The notes under the pieces were generated by a model. The model was not told where the DNA came from. It saw only the letters and a program-made list of their open reading frames with translations, and ran no database searches. Shown one piece after another: positions 42,504 to 51,170 of a stretch of 64,000 nucleotides of DNA. Origin of the DNA: Proteiniphilum propionicum (GTDB lineage: Bacteria > Bacteroidota > Bacteroidia > Bacteroidales > Dysgonomonadaceae); the NCBI RefSeq assembly GCF_022267555.1, contig NZ_CP073586.1, positions 1,488,001 to 1,552,000 on the forward strand. Reading direction: 5' to 3'. Position numbers and translations under genes: made by a program. Position 1 is the stretch's first letter. Every line of letters begins with the position of its first letter.

Positions 42504-43082
42504 TCACTTGTTTATATGATTTTCAAACCTGTATGAAACCTCATCGTAATATGTTGGTTGGTATTGAGACCTGTCGTAAGAAGATCCCACCTCGAAAGGC
42601 ACAATCATTTTTACCTTTCCGTTATGGCCTATATATAACAGAGGCACAGCCCACGCCGGGGTTCCGTAGCTGTTCTTGTTAGATGAAGTAACAGGGCCTA
42701 AAAATTCAAGCTCTTCGGGGAAGGTGCTCTGAGAATTGGAATACCTTATAGTGTCGTTAGACATAAAATATTGCAACCCTTTGAAACGAATAAACACCTT
42801 CTCTCTCCACTGTACCCTCCACTGTTTGCTATCAGTTGTATCTCCGTAAGAGATTATGTTAAAGTAAACTCCTGTATTCGGATCTTTATAAAACTCTTTT
42901 TCTTCGAAATTGCCATTTTCAGGGAATTTGTCCAGGATAGCAAAATTGTTCTTTGCAATAAACAGGTTGATTGCCCTAGATTCATCTTTCAGGTAGTCGG
43001 CATACGACTTCCTGTCATTGCAAGAAATTATTAGAATCAGCAGCCCGATGAGCAAAAAAGGAATTATATTTATTTTCTTCAT
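42504..43082 (-). CDS. DUF4827 lipoprotein
   Basis: Bacteroidetes-specific exported lipoprotein of 192 residues; the lipobox is LIISC after a hydrophobic leader. The body is a single domain with the family's strongly conserved segments KSYADYLKDESRAINLFI, VYFNIISYGD, VFIRFKGLQYFM and SSYDRSQYQPTYYDEVSYRF, which resembles an FKBP-like fold. It lies between the nrnA-like gene and glmM. Function unknown; no catalytic motif is visible. Confidence 0.85.
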   Translation of the reverse strand: MKKINIIPFLLIGLLILIISCNDRKSYADYLKDESRAINLFIAKNNFAILDKFPENGNFEEKEFYKDPNTGVYFNIISYGDTTDSKQWRVQWREKVFIRFKGLQYFMSNDTIRYSNSQSTFPEELEFLGPVTSSNKNSYGTPAWAVPLLYIGHNGKVKMIVPFEVGSSYDRSQYQPTYYDEVSYRFENHINK

Positions 43083-43201
43083 AAAATTAATTCAATATTA
43101 AAAAAATCCGTACACCGAAATCCAAGTTACAAAATTAAACAATCTACGTAAAAAACACATCTATTACACCGAAATAAACATTATCTATTCTTAAAAATGG
43201 G

Positions 43202-44260
43202 TTAAAGTTCGTTGTTGGCTTTTCGAAGCTTATCTTCATATGCTTTGAGTCCGTCTGAAAAAATACGAAGCGCCTCTTCTAATGAACCAATATGTTCTCC
43301 TCCTGAAGCATTCAGATGCCCACCACCGTTAAAGAATTCCGCTGCAAACTCGTTGCAAGGGAATGAGTTCTGGGAACGAAACGATAGTTTTACCAGTCCT
43401 TCCTCTTCTCGGATGAATGTAGAAAATATGATATTTTTGATGCTGAGCGGATAATTTACAAATCCCTCTGTATCACCTTTGTTGATGCGAAATTGTCCCT
43501 GGTCGTCCTTTGAGAGGTATAGAAGGGCAGCATGAAGTTCAGGATAAATCTCCATTCTCTGCGACAGTGTGAAGCCTAAAAGGCGAAACCTGTTTTCAGT
43601 AAAGTTGTGAAATACCCGCGAATAGATGGTATCCTTGTCTATTTTTTTACGCAGCAACATGCTGATGATCTCAAATATCTCAGGATCACTTGAGTTGTAG
43701 GTGAACCCGCCGGTATCTGTCATCATGCCGCAATAGATACATTCCGCCCCGGCTTGTGTTATCTCGTCATATTTTCCGGCTTGAAAGAGCAGCCTGAATA
43801 TGAGTTCACTTGTGGAGGATATTTCGGGATGAGATACAATTATATCGAAGTTATCACCGGGGAAAGGGTGGTGGTCGATAAGAATTTTTTTCGCTAGTGA
43901 ATTTTCGAGGAAGGGCGCCATGTCTCCAACTCTTTTTGAGATGTTGTAATCGAGAGCAAAAATCAGATCAGCCGACCGAAGTATATGTTGCCCGGCTGCG
44001 GGATTGTATTCATACACTTCAACTTCGTTTGCACCCTCCATCCATTTAAGAAAATAGGGAAAGGAGTTGGGGACAATAATCCTCACCTTTTTTCTCTTTG
44101 CCTTCAGATAATGAAATAAAGCAAGAGAGGCTCCCAACGCATCTCCATCGGGGGAGAGGTGAGTGGTGATAACGATCTTTTCGGACCTGTCGACAGACTC
44201 CATTATCTGCTTCACTCTCTTGGGTTTGATAACATGGGAGATGGATTTTGTAAAGTTCAT
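43202..44260 (-). CDS. nrnA: DHH-family phosphoesterase (NrnA-like)
   Basis: Manganese phosphoesterase of the DHH-DHHA1 superfamily, related to NrnA, which degrades short oligoribonucleotides and 3'-phosphoadenosine 5'-phosphate. N-terminal metal site: ITTHLSPDGDALGASLAL; central ILIDHHPFPGD; the third motif CIYCGMMTDTGGF; the C-terminal DHHA1 domain ends with NEFAAEFFNGGGHLNASGG. The start is the ATG at 44260; an upstream GTG at 44272 adds four residues. Because some members cleave linear pApA or c-di-AMP, this protein might also act on the product of the cdaA gene in this window; that is inference. It lies between comEC and the DUF4827 gene. Confidence 0.88.
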   Translation of the reverse strand: MNFTKSISHVIKPKRVKQIMESVDRSEKIVITTHLSPDGDALGASLALFHYLKAKRKKVRIIVPNSFPYFLKWMEGANEVEVYEYNPAAGQHILRSADLIFALDYNISKRVGDMAPFLENSLAKKILIDHHPFPGDNFDIIVSHPEISSTSELIFRLLFQAGKYDEITQAGAECIYCGMMTDTGGFTYNSSDPEIFEIISMLLRKKIDKDTIYSRVFHNFTENRFRLLGFTLSQRMEIYPELHAALLYLSKDDQGQFRINKGDTEGFVNYPLSIKNIIFSTFIREEEGLVKLSFRSQNSFPCNEFAAEFFNGGGHLNASGGEHIGSLEEALRIFSDGLKAYEDKLRKANNEL

Positions 44261-44298
44261 TTTAATCTGCACCCTTTAGATGATGAGCGACAAAATTA

Positions 44299-46260
44299 CT
44301 AAAAATTTACTGAAAAAGCCCCGTTTTGCGCCACATCGTGAACCTTTATACCCAACCGGATGCATTCCATCTCCATTTTTTTTGCTGTAAAACGCGGTAG
44401 AGAGCTGTCCAAAACAATTGTGGACGGGTTAAAAATGTTATGTATTTGTTCAATATTAAAATATCTTTTTTGCGAAAGTATAAGTATATCAGTATTAAAC
44501 CTCTCCCGGCCGATGTAATTGTCGAAATAATCATCCGAAATACGAAGAATACTTTTTTCGGGATGAGGTAGCAGTCCGTTGTGAGGAACCTCCACAAAAA
44601 TGCGTCTGTTTTTGACAACCACGGCTATATCGCTTTTACTGGAATGATTAAATACAACTATTTTTGGAGAAGGCATAGACATAATGTTGTGCGTTATGGT
44701 AAGTTGAAATAATAAAATAGCAGAAAGTGATATTATGAGATTTCCAGGCCGTTTTGAATAGAGAAATTGGGTAAAGGTAAAGATAATAAACGTGAGCACT
44801 ATAAGTTGGAATAGTGTAATGTGAATATCCGATATTTGCGCAAAAGGGATTGATTCAGAAATATATACAATTTTTAATGTTGCTTCGGCAAGTATCTTCA
44901 CAATCCATTGAAAAAAATTATATGAATGTTCCAGTATATCAGACTGCAGGAAATTGAGTGCTCCCATTGCAGCAAGTGGAAGGGTTCCATAGATAATTAA
45001 TCCAATCATTGGTATTACCAGAATGTTAGTTATAAAGAAATATGTTGGGAATGTCCCGAAATAGTAAAGGACCAGAGGGAAAACGCCCAGTTGTGCCGAT
45101 ACTGACACAGTTAGCAACTCCCATATATATGTTGCCACTCTGTTTGCAGGACGATAAAGACTATTTATCTTAGGATTAAAATAAAGGATAGCAAAAACTG
45201 CTCCGAAGCTCATCTGAAAACTAATATCGAAAATGAAGAATGGACGGAAAATAAGTATGAGAAAAGCAGCTGCAGCCAGTGTGTTGTATGTAAATCCCCT
45301 TCCCTTACTGATTCTTCCAAGGCAGTATATAGTGAGCATTATTGCAGCACGTATTACCGAAGCAGACATCCCGGCAATGAACGCATATCCCCAAAGTAAA
45401 AGTATTACCAGCCATTGCCTTATGTTAAAACTTTTTCCTGTTTTGCCAAGAAAAGCAAACATAGTATTGATAATAATATATATAATACCTACATGCAATC
45501 CGCTAACGGCCAATACATGCGAAGTTCCTGATGCCCTGAACGCCTCCTTCATATCATCGGTCAGGTATGCTTTATAACCAAGAGTAATTGCTGACAATAA
45601 AGCGTATGCATCTCTGTCGAGGTTGAATCTGAGGTAAAAATCAAGTGCTTTGGCACGGAGATTCTGGGAAAGAATTGGAATTGAGAATGATTTTCTACCT
45701 GTTGCACGCCAGCTGCCGGCAGTAACAAATCCAAATCCGGCAAAACCCTTTATTTTCATGAACCTAGAATAGTCGAAGTCGTCAGGGTTGCCAAAATTCC
45801 GGAAAGGTTGTAACTGTGTGGCAAAAACAATTTCGTCACCCGGTTTCAGAGACATTGCCTCATCTGTTTTTTCCAGGTAAAGAATAATTTTCCTCATAGT
45901 AGGAGATGCTGTTTTCATGTTTATTGCTATGGATCGGGGTTTATTTTCTGGAATATCCTGTACAATGCCAATATAGCTCAGCTCGCCATTGGAAAAGGTA
46001 AATCTGGTTTGATGTTCCTGCTCATCATACTGGTGTATTGAAAGGGCAAACAAAAAGAGAAATACCCCAGCGCCAAAAAGCCATCTGAGTCTGAAATTAT
46101 ACTTTTTTGTGCGGTAAGAGAACAGCATCAGGGATAATCCAGTCAAGCCAGTTAGAGGAGTTAAGAGTACTATCCACGGAAATATTGAACATGCCGCAAT
46201 ACCTATTATAACGGGAATCAATAGACGAAAGAAGGGTGTTTTTCCAATCAGTACCTTCAT
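44299..46260 (-). CDS. comEC: ComEC/Rec2-family competence membrane protein
   Basis: Polytopic membrane protein of 653 residues related to the DNA-import channel ComEC. The N-terminal part has a hydrophobic pair and a DUF4131-like OB domain (FSNGELSYIGIVQDIPENKP to KIKGFAGFGFVTAG); the central Competence domain starts near 230 with FRASGTSHVLAVSGLHVGIIYIIINTM, the typical family block. The C-terminal region (KSDIAVVVKNRRIF to the end) resembles a shortened metallo-beta-lactamase-like tail without the HxHxDH site, so nuclease activity is unlikely there. It lies between rpe and the DHH gene. Natural competence in this organism is not implied. Confidence 0.9.
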   Translation of the reverse strand: MKVLIGKTPFFRLLIPVIIGIAACSIFPWIVLLTPLTGLTGLSLMLFSYRTKKYNFRLRWLFGAGVFLFLFALSIHQYDEQEHQTRFTFSNGELSYIGIVQDIPENKPRSIAINMKTASPTMRKIILYLEKTDEAMSLKPGDEIVFATQLQPFRNFGNPDDFDYSRFMKIKGFAGFGFVTAGSWRATGRKSFSIPILSQNLRAKALDFYLRFNLDRDAYALLSAITLGYKAYLTDDMKEAFRASGTSHVLAVSGLHVGIIYIIINTMFAFLGKTGKSFNIRQWLVILLLWGYAFIAGMSASVIRAAIMLTIYCLGRISKGRGFTYNTLAAAAFLILIFRPFFIFDISFQMSFGAVFAILYFNPKINSLYRPANRVATYIWELLTVSVSAQLGVFPLVLYYFGTFPTYFFITNILVIPMIGLIIYGTLPLAAMGALNFLQSDILEHSYNFFQWIVKILAEATLKIVYISESIPFAQISDIHITLFQLIVLTFIIFTFTQFLYSKRPGNLIISLSAILLFQLTITHNIMSMPSPKIVVFNHSSKSDIAVVVKNRRIFVEVPHNGLLPHPEKSILRISDDYFDNYIGRERFNTDILILSQKRYFNIEQIHNIFNPSTIVLDSSLPRFTAKKMEMECIRLGIKVHDVAQNGAFSVNF

Positions 46261-46290
46261 TTAGACATGAAAGTGAATTACAATAAATAA

Positions 46291-46317
46291 AAGCACTCTA
46301 TTGACAAGCAGGTGCTT
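46291..46317 (-). terminator. Weak hairpin between rpe and comEC
   Basis: AAGCAC pairs with GTGCTT across a 15-nt loop; a U-rich stretch (UUAUUUAUU) follows on the - strand. It could end or attenuate rpe transcription before comEC. Confidence 0.35.
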
Positions 46318-46370
46318 ACAAACGGTGCAGGCAGTTTAAAAATCAGAGATGAAGGCCGGTTAAAGAGGCG

Positions 46371-47021
46371 TTAAAGCGACTTCAGCTGACTTATTGCCTC
46401 CTCCGGATTATCAGAAGAAAAGATAAAGCTCCCGGCTACAAGTACATCGGCGCCGGCATCCACAAGCCTCTTCCCAGTCTCAAGATTGACTCCGCCATCA
46501 ACCTCGATAAGAGTGGCGGTGCCCATTTTTTGAATCATATTTTTTAACTGGTCAACCTTTTTTAAGGAGTGTTCAATAAATTGCTGGCCACCAAATCCGG
46601 GGTTTACCGACATCAGCAACACCATGTCAAGGTCGGGAAGTATATTTTCAAGTAAAGATACCGGAGTATGCGGGTTTAGAGTAACGGCTGGTTTCATTCC
46701 TTTAGCCCTGATACTCTGTATAACCCGGTGAAGATGGGGGCAGGTTTCGTAGTGAACATTCATGTAAGCAGTTCCTGCAGCTGCAATCTCATTGGTGAAT
46801 TTCTCTGGCTGCACAATCATCAAATGCGCATCCAATGGTTTATCAGTGATTTTTCGCAAGAGATTGATAACGGGAAAACCGAAAGAGATATTGGGAACGA
46901 AAACACCGTCCATAATATCAAGGTGAATCCAGTCTGCCTCGCTACGGTTCAGCATTTCAATATCTTTTTTCAGATTAAGAAAATTAGCCGCCAAAAGAGA
47001 CGGTGCTACCATTGTGCTCAT
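46371..47021 (-). CDS. rpe: Ribulose-phosphate 3-epimerase
   Basis: Interconverts ribulose-5-phosphate and xylulose-5-phosphate in the pentose phosphate pathway. TIM-barrel signatures: VAPSLLAANFLNL, DWIHLDIMDGVFVPNISFG, DAHLMIVQPE, VTLNPHTP, LLMSVNPGFGGQQFIEHSLKKV and IEVDGGVNLETGKRLVDAGADVLVAGSFIF. Normal length (216 aa). A - strand promoter with TTTA-N19-TATCTTTG lies at 47051-47081. It is the first gene of the run toward comEC. Confidence 0.95.
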   Translation of the reverse strand: MSTMVAPSLLAANFLNLKKDIEMLNRSEADWIHLDIMDGVFVPNISFGFPVINLLRKITDKPLDAHLMIVQPEKFTNEIAAAGTAYMNVHYETCPHLHRVIQSIRAKGMKPAVTLNPHTPVSLLENILPDLDMVLLMSVNPGFGGQQFIEHSLKKVDQLKNMIQKMGTATLIEVDGGVNLETGKRLVDAGADVLVAGSFIFSSDNPEEAISQLKSL

Positions 47022-47050
47022 ATGCTATAAAAAATTATTTTTTTGAAATT

Positions 47051-47081
47051 CAAAGATAGGAAAAATCTTTATTCCGGTAAA
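47051..47081 (-). promoter_or_regulatory. rpe promoter
   Basis: TATCTTTG at 47051-47058 on the - strand is 19 nt from TTTA (47078-47081), one mismatch from the -33 consensus; it lies 30 nt before the rpe ATG. Confidence 0.45.
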
Positions 47082-47112
47082 ATGGAGTCTCTACTTTAAA
47101 GGGCGCATTCAT

Positions 47113-47271
47113 TCAGTTTTCATCATGTGTCTTGACCTGCAGTCCCCGATATTTTTCCACCTTAAGGCTTCTGGCAAATTGCCTTAAAAAGGACAATGTG
47201 AGTTCTGAAGGCTCATTGCCGGGAGTATCCCCGGCAATTAATTCAAATTTATTATTATGATACTTACCCAT
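47113..47271 (-). CDS. Small 52-residue protein, unknown
   Basis: Short open frame on the - strand upstream of the rpe promoter. It encodes 52 residues with a varied, protein-like composition: a basic N-terminus (GKYHNNKFE), then ELTLSFLRQFARSLKVEKYRGLQ, which would form an amphipathic helix, then an acidic end. It has no signal peptide or membrane segment. No family recognised and no clear promoter, so this is a hypothetical gene; coding appearance is better than for the random frames around it. Confidence 0.4.
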   Translation of the reverse strand: MGKYHNNKFELIAGDTPGNEPSELTLSFLRQFARSLKVEKYRGLQVKTHDEN

Positions 47272-47425
47272 ATCAGGTTATTATTATATGTCTTATATTA
47301 GGCTGTATGAGATAATATTTAATTCTTGCGAAGCTTAAAATATATGATTTAAACGAATAATATTCTTGATTATTGCAACCGTGCAAAAAAATTAGCAAGT
47401 TCCTTCTTTGTCTGGACTTTTTACA

Positions 47426-47433
47426 TATCTTTG
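47426..47433 (+). promoter_or_regulatory. -7 box before the TlpA-like gene
   Basis: TATCTTTG matches TAnnTTTG and lies 29 nt before the ATG at 47462. A TTTG occurs upstream at 47407-47410 but at 15 nt spacing, shorter than usual. Confidence 0.35.
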
Positions 47434-47461
47434 CTACTGTCTAACTATAAAAAGATATAAG

Positions 47462-48574
47462 ATGAAAAAAGTAATTTTACTGTTTTTAGCAGCGGGCGTT
47501 TTTCTGTCATGCCAAAACAACGCCAAATACAAAATAAAAGGTACTGTTGCTGATGTGGCTTACGAAGGGACAAATGTCTATTTGCAAAAAATGGCAGATG
47601 ATACTATGATCATAACTGATAGCGGAATAGTTCAAAACGGAAAGTTTTCCTTTTCGGGAATCGTTGATGTTCAGGAGCTTCGTTTTATTATACTTGATGA
47701 ATCAGTTGATCCGCAGAAGGCAAGCGGAATACCGATATTGGTTGAACCGGGTAAGCTGGATGTAAGGTTCGATTCCGTGATTATTGTAAAGGGAACTAAA
47801 ATAAATAGTGCCTATACTGATTACAGGCTGAAACAGAATATTCTGAGGAAAGAAATAAAAAGTCTGATAGAGCAATATAACAGTACAAAGGCTGCCGGGG
47901 AGATGACCGACTCTCTGGAGGCTGAAATTAATAAAGCATACGATAATATTGAAGGTCAATTGGCTGATTTGACTTTCACCATTATAAAAGATAATATCAA
48001 GAACGAGCTTGGAGAATATATTTTTCTGAACTCTTCTTCAATGTTTGAGCCTGAACAGCAGAAAGAGATCCTTTCATTGGCAGATGATGACTTTAAGGGT
48101 AAAGAGAAAATTAAAAAAATAATGAAGCATCTGGAAAATGTTGAAAATGTAGCTGTAGGGAAAAAATTTGTTGATTTTACGTTGAAGAGTAGTTCAGGAG
48201 ATGATGTCTCACTTTCTGATTATGCAGGAAAGAGGAAATATGTGTTAGTGGATTTTTGGGCCTCTTGGTGCGGCCCTTGTCGCAATGAAATGCCTAACGT
48301 GGTAGCCGCTTATGATAAATATAAGGAAAAAGGTTTTGAAGTTATAGGTGTATCTTTTGACAAAAATCATGCTGACTGGATTCAGGGGATAAAGGATTTG
48401 AATATGACCTGGCCGCAGATGTCCGACTTGCAATATTGGGACAGCCCATTGGTTGATATGTATGCTATTAATGGTATTCCTCATACTGTACTTTTGGATA
48501 AAGAGGGGATCATCATAGAAAAGAATTTGAGAGGTAACGAGTTGTTTGATAAGCTGGCTGAGTTGATGCCTTAG
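47462..48574 (+). CDS. TlpA-like thioredoxin lipoprotein with DUF4369 domain
   Basis: Periplasm-facing thiol-disulfide oxidoreductase. I start it at the ATG at 47462, giving a lipobox leader (VFLSC); the frame from 47408 is an upstream extension over the promoter. After the leader, residues about 20-130 form a DUF4369-type beta-domain (KYKIKGTVADVAYEGTNVYLQKM, GKFSFSGIVD). The C-terminal thioredoxin domain (about 235-370) has the redox motif WASWCGPCRNEMP and a cis-proline region NGIPHTVLLDKEG. Proteins of this shape are abundant in Bacteroidetes and probably reduce periplasmic disulfides or cytochrome c haem-binding cysteines. Isolated gene ending in a hairpin with a U-run. Confidence 0.88.
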   Translation: MKKVILLFLAAGVFLSCQNNAKYKIKGTVADVAYEGTNVYLQKMADDTMIITDSGIVQNGKFSFSGIVDVQELRFIILDESVDPQKASGIPILVEPGKLDVRFDSVIIVKGTKINSAYTDYRLKQNILRKEIKSLIEQYNSTKAAGEMTDSLEAEINKAYDNIEGQLADLTFTIIKDNIKNELGEYIFLNSSSMFEPEQQKEILSLADDDFKGKEKIKKIMKHLENVENVAVGKKFVDFTLKSSSGDDVSLSDYAGKRKYVLVDFWASWCGPCRNEMPNVVAAYDKYKEKGFEVIGVSFDKNHADWIQGIKDLNMTWPQMSDLQYWDSPLVDMYAINGIPHTVLLDKEGIIIEKNLRGNELFDKLAELMP

Positions 48575-48618
48575 TTGACTAGCTGAAGACTGTCTGCGTA
48601 GTACAATTTCTGAGGCTG

Positions 48619-48645
48619 TGAGATAATTGGCATCTCAATTTTTTT
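48619..48645 (+). terminator. Terminator of the TlpA-like gene
   Basis: TGAGAT pairs with ATCTCA around a 7-nt loop and is followed by A then seven T residues, 45 nt after the stop. Confidence 0.55.
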
Positions 48646-48771
48646 GCTGGTTATTTCCTTTTTCATGCCTTTCTACCTTGGCAGAGGCTTATTTCTTGTT
48701 AAATTCTTTCAAAGTTGTGCAAATTCTTTTTGCGAATTCGGAATAACTGTTTTCAATATAAATTTTATGTC

Positions 48772-48779
48772 TATTTTTG
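48772..48779 (+). promoter_or_regulatory. -7 box before the amidase gene
   Basis: TATTTTTG matches TAnnTTTG and lies 17 nt before the ATG at 48796, which argues against the longer upstream frame. The -33 position reads TTTT rather than TTTG. Confidence 0.4.
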
Positions 48780-48795
48780 CAGAAAAGAGGTTCAC

Positions 48796-49905
48796 ATGAA
48801 ACACTGTAGAGAGTTGCTTTTCTTGCTGTTTCTGAGCTTGCCTGTTTCACTCTTCAATGTAAATAAGATATTCGCTCAAAACAGTAAATTCACAGTTGTT
48901 ATAGATCCCGGCCATGGGGGAAAGGATCCGGGTGCTGTAGGGCAGAGTTCAAAAGAGAAGGATATTGTCCTTTCGGTAGGACTGAAATTGGGTAAACTCA
49001 TTAAGAGCAATCACCCCGATGTTAATGTTATATATACACGAAGCAGCGACCGTTTTGTGGCACTAAATAAAAGGGCGGAGATAGCTAACAAGGCCCGTGC
49101 CGATCTGTTTATTTCTCTTCATTGCAATGCTCTCGAAAGAAAAAGGACATCGCCTGAAGGTGTGGAGACCTTTGTTCTTGGGCTGCATAGAAGTAAAGAT
49201 AATCTAGACGTGGCAAAAGCTGAGAATGCTGTGATAATGTATGAGGAAGACTATTCTATAAAATATGAAGGATTTAATCCTAACGAGCCGGAGTCATATA
49301 TAATATTTGAGTTTATGGCTAACGAGTTCCTTGACCAGAGTGTACGTCTTGCCTCATTAGTACAGAATCAACTTGTGTTAAACTCTAAAAGGGTAAACAG
49401 AAATGTACGCCAGGCCGGATTCCTTGTGCTGAGAGAGGTGGCTATGCCGAGTATTCTAGTTGAATTGGGATATATAAGCAACAGACAGGATGAAAAATAC
49501 CTTAAGAGTGAAGCAGGACAGTCCTCTTTGGCTCAGTCAGTTTACAATGGCTTCAGAGAGTATAAGAGAGAGTATGACAAAAAGAGCCACCTATTCACCA
49601 ATACAGGAACACGTGGTTTTCAGGAAAATGTTTCACAGGACACCGATTCGCATGCATTGTCAGCTGTTGAAAACGGGAAAGAATTCAGAATTCAGTTTCT
49701 AACATCATCGCGAAAAATTGAAAACGGTGCAGCTGCATTTAAAGGGTTGAAACCTGTTGATTATTATTTAGACGGCAAAATTTACAAATATACATACGGA
49801 AGTACCGATAATCCTGATGAGGTGAGGAGATTACTGAGAGATGTCCAGAAAAAATTCAAAGATGCGTTCATTATCGAGTTTGAAAATGGGGAACGAGTAA
49901 AATAA
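48796..49905 (+). CDS. N-acetylmuramoyl-L-alanine amidase with SPOR-like tail
   Basis: Exported zinc amidase that cleaves the stem peptide from murein (Amidase_3). The start is the ATG at 48796, placing the signal peptide (LLFLLFLSLPVSLF) right; the frame from 48715 lies upstream of the promoter box. Motifs: VVIDPGHGGKDPGA (zinc His), RAEIANKARADLFISLHCNA (second His) and PSILVELGYISN (catalytic Glu). A low-complexity linker (about 285-310) leads to a C-terminal domain that ends with YTYGSTDNPDEVRRLLRDVQKKFKDAFIIEFENG, a SPOR-type murein-binding fold. Probably acts in cell separation. The MCE-family gene follows after 14 nt. Confidence 0.92.
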   Translation: MKHCRELLFLLFLSLPVSLFNVNKIFAQNSKFTVVIDPGHGGKDPGAVGQSSKEKDIVLSVGLKLGKLIKSNHPDVNVIYTRSSDRFVALNKRAEIANKARADLFISLHCNALERKRTSPEGVETFVLGLHRSKDNLDVAKAENAVIMYEEDYSIKYEGFNPNEPESYIIFEFMANEFLDQSVRLASLVQNQLVLNSKRVNRNVRQAGFLVLREVAMPSILVELGYISNRQDEKYLKSEAGQSSLAQSVYNGFREYKREYDKKSHLFTNTGTRGFQENVSQDTDSHALSAVENGKEFRIQFLTSSRKIENGAAAFKGLKPVDYYLDGKIYKYTYGSTDNPDEVRRLLRDVQKKFKDAFIIEFENGERVK

Positions 49906-49919
49906 ACAGCTTTAATCGT

Positions 49920-50813
49920 ATGAATAAAAACTTAAACAGGAGTGCGCTTATAGGGCTGGCATTTATTACAAGCCTCGTCATGATTTATTTCGGAATTAAT
50001 TTTCTTAAAGGGATAAATATTTTCAAAAGGCAGAATCAATATTATGCTGTATTTGAGGATGTATCGAAATTATTAATTTCTTCACCCGTATATGTAAAAG
50101 GATATCAAATAGGACTGATAAACACAATAAATATTATCAGCACTGAACCAATGCAATTTGCAGTAGGAATTAATCTTGATGAAGGCATAAGGATTACTGA
50201 AGGTAGTTATCTCGAATATGGTATCGATATGTTTGGTGCATCAACAGTAAATCTGTTTATGGCACCATCAGGCGTTTATCTTCAGCCTGGCGATACAATT
50301 ACCGGGGGAAAAGAGACAGGGCTTATGGATGATGTTGCTGGCATGATGCCTATGGCCGATTCTATTATTCAGCGAATCGATTCTGTCCTTTTTTCATTGA
50401 ACAAGATTTTGTCACACCCTTCATGGGAACGTTCAATTAATGGTATAGGCCAAACAATAGAGCAACTTAACAACTCAAGTGCAAGCTTGAACCGTATCGT
50501 AGGCTCACTGGAAAAAGAACTTCCAGAGATTGGGAATAATCTCGCTTCTGTATCAAACGATTTGAAAGATTTTAGCGGAGGGCTGAGTCAATTGGATATT
50601 AAGACTACTTTTATTTCAATTGATGAAACAGCAAACAATCTAAAATTGTTGACCGGAAAGCTTAACAGTAACGATAATTCATTGGGCCTGCTTTTGAACG
50701 ACACCAAACTATATGACAGTTTGAGCGTAACTTTGGATACTGCTTCAAAACTGCTCGAAGATATTCGTCAGAATCCGGAGAGGTATTTGACTGTAAGAGT
50801 GCGCTTATTCTAG
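49920..50813 (+). CDS. MCE/MlaD-family lipid-transport protein
   Basis: Inner-membrane-anchored periplasmic protein of 297 residues. One N-terminal helix (SALIGLAFITSLVMIYFGINFLKG) is followed by the MCE beta-barrel domain: YYAVFEDVSKLLISSPVYVKGYQIGLINTINI with the family's pVxyxGvxvGxV pattern, then EYGIDMFGASTVNLFMAPSGVY and the PGDTITGGKE strand. The second half is helical (GIGQTIEQLNNSSASLNRIVGSLEKELPEIGNNLASVSND) and should oligomerise into a hexameric channel as in MlaD. In Bacteroidetes it normally follows the amidase and works with an ABC pair elsewhere. Substrate is probably phospholipid. Confidence 0.86.
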   Translation: MNKNLNRSALIGLAFITSLVMIYFGINFLKGINIFKRQNQYYAVFEDVSKLLISSPVYVKGYQIGLINTINIISTEPMQFAVGINLDEGIRITEGSYLEYGIDMFGASTVNLFMAPSGVYLQPGDTITGGKETGLMDDVAGMMPMADSIIQRIDSVLFSLNKILSHPSWERSINGIGQTIEQLNNSSASLNRIVGSLEKELPEIGNNLASVSNDLKDFSGGLSQLDIKTTFISIDETANNLKLLTGKLNSNDNSLGLLLNDTKLYDSLSVTLDTASKLLEDIRQNPERYLTVRVRLF

Positions 50814-51170
50814 GTTTCAGAGGTTTCATCTCGTTACTGTAGAAATTATTTAATTAGAATCATTCTAAATAATGTCTTTTTTGGCAATTATTGATGAAAC
50901 TCTTTGTATAGCAGAAGATAGGTAATAAAAATGTAGTATATTTGCATTAATTTAAGAGTGTTAATGCTTTTTATATCATGTTGTCAATCAGCCATGTTTA
51001 GATCAAGAAGTTTTACTAATATGCTGTCATATAATGAGATGCCTGTATCGGGTTGATAAATAGTGTTTTTTTTCGCGAAAAAAGTCACTTGATGAACTCA
51101 ATTTTTTTTTCTCAATTTTTTTTTGAAAATTTGTACTTAGTTTCTGGAAAGAAAAAGACCATTTGTGCTA
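50814..51170. other. Intergenic region upstream of dnaA
   Basis: A 357-nt AT-rich region. It contains a TATATTTG box at 50937-50944 and a 14-nt near-palindrome TTTTTTCGCGAAAAAA near 51067-51084, with T-tracts just upstream of the dnaA start. I saw no DnaA boxes of the TTATCCACA type, so it is not an obvious origin despite lying beside dnaA. No RNA gene recognised. Confidence 0.5.

Noticed and set aside
42431-42682. 83-codon + strand frame across the glmM-DUF4827 junction
   Set aside because: Overlaps the 3' end of the DUF4827 gene on the other strand; composition not protein-like.
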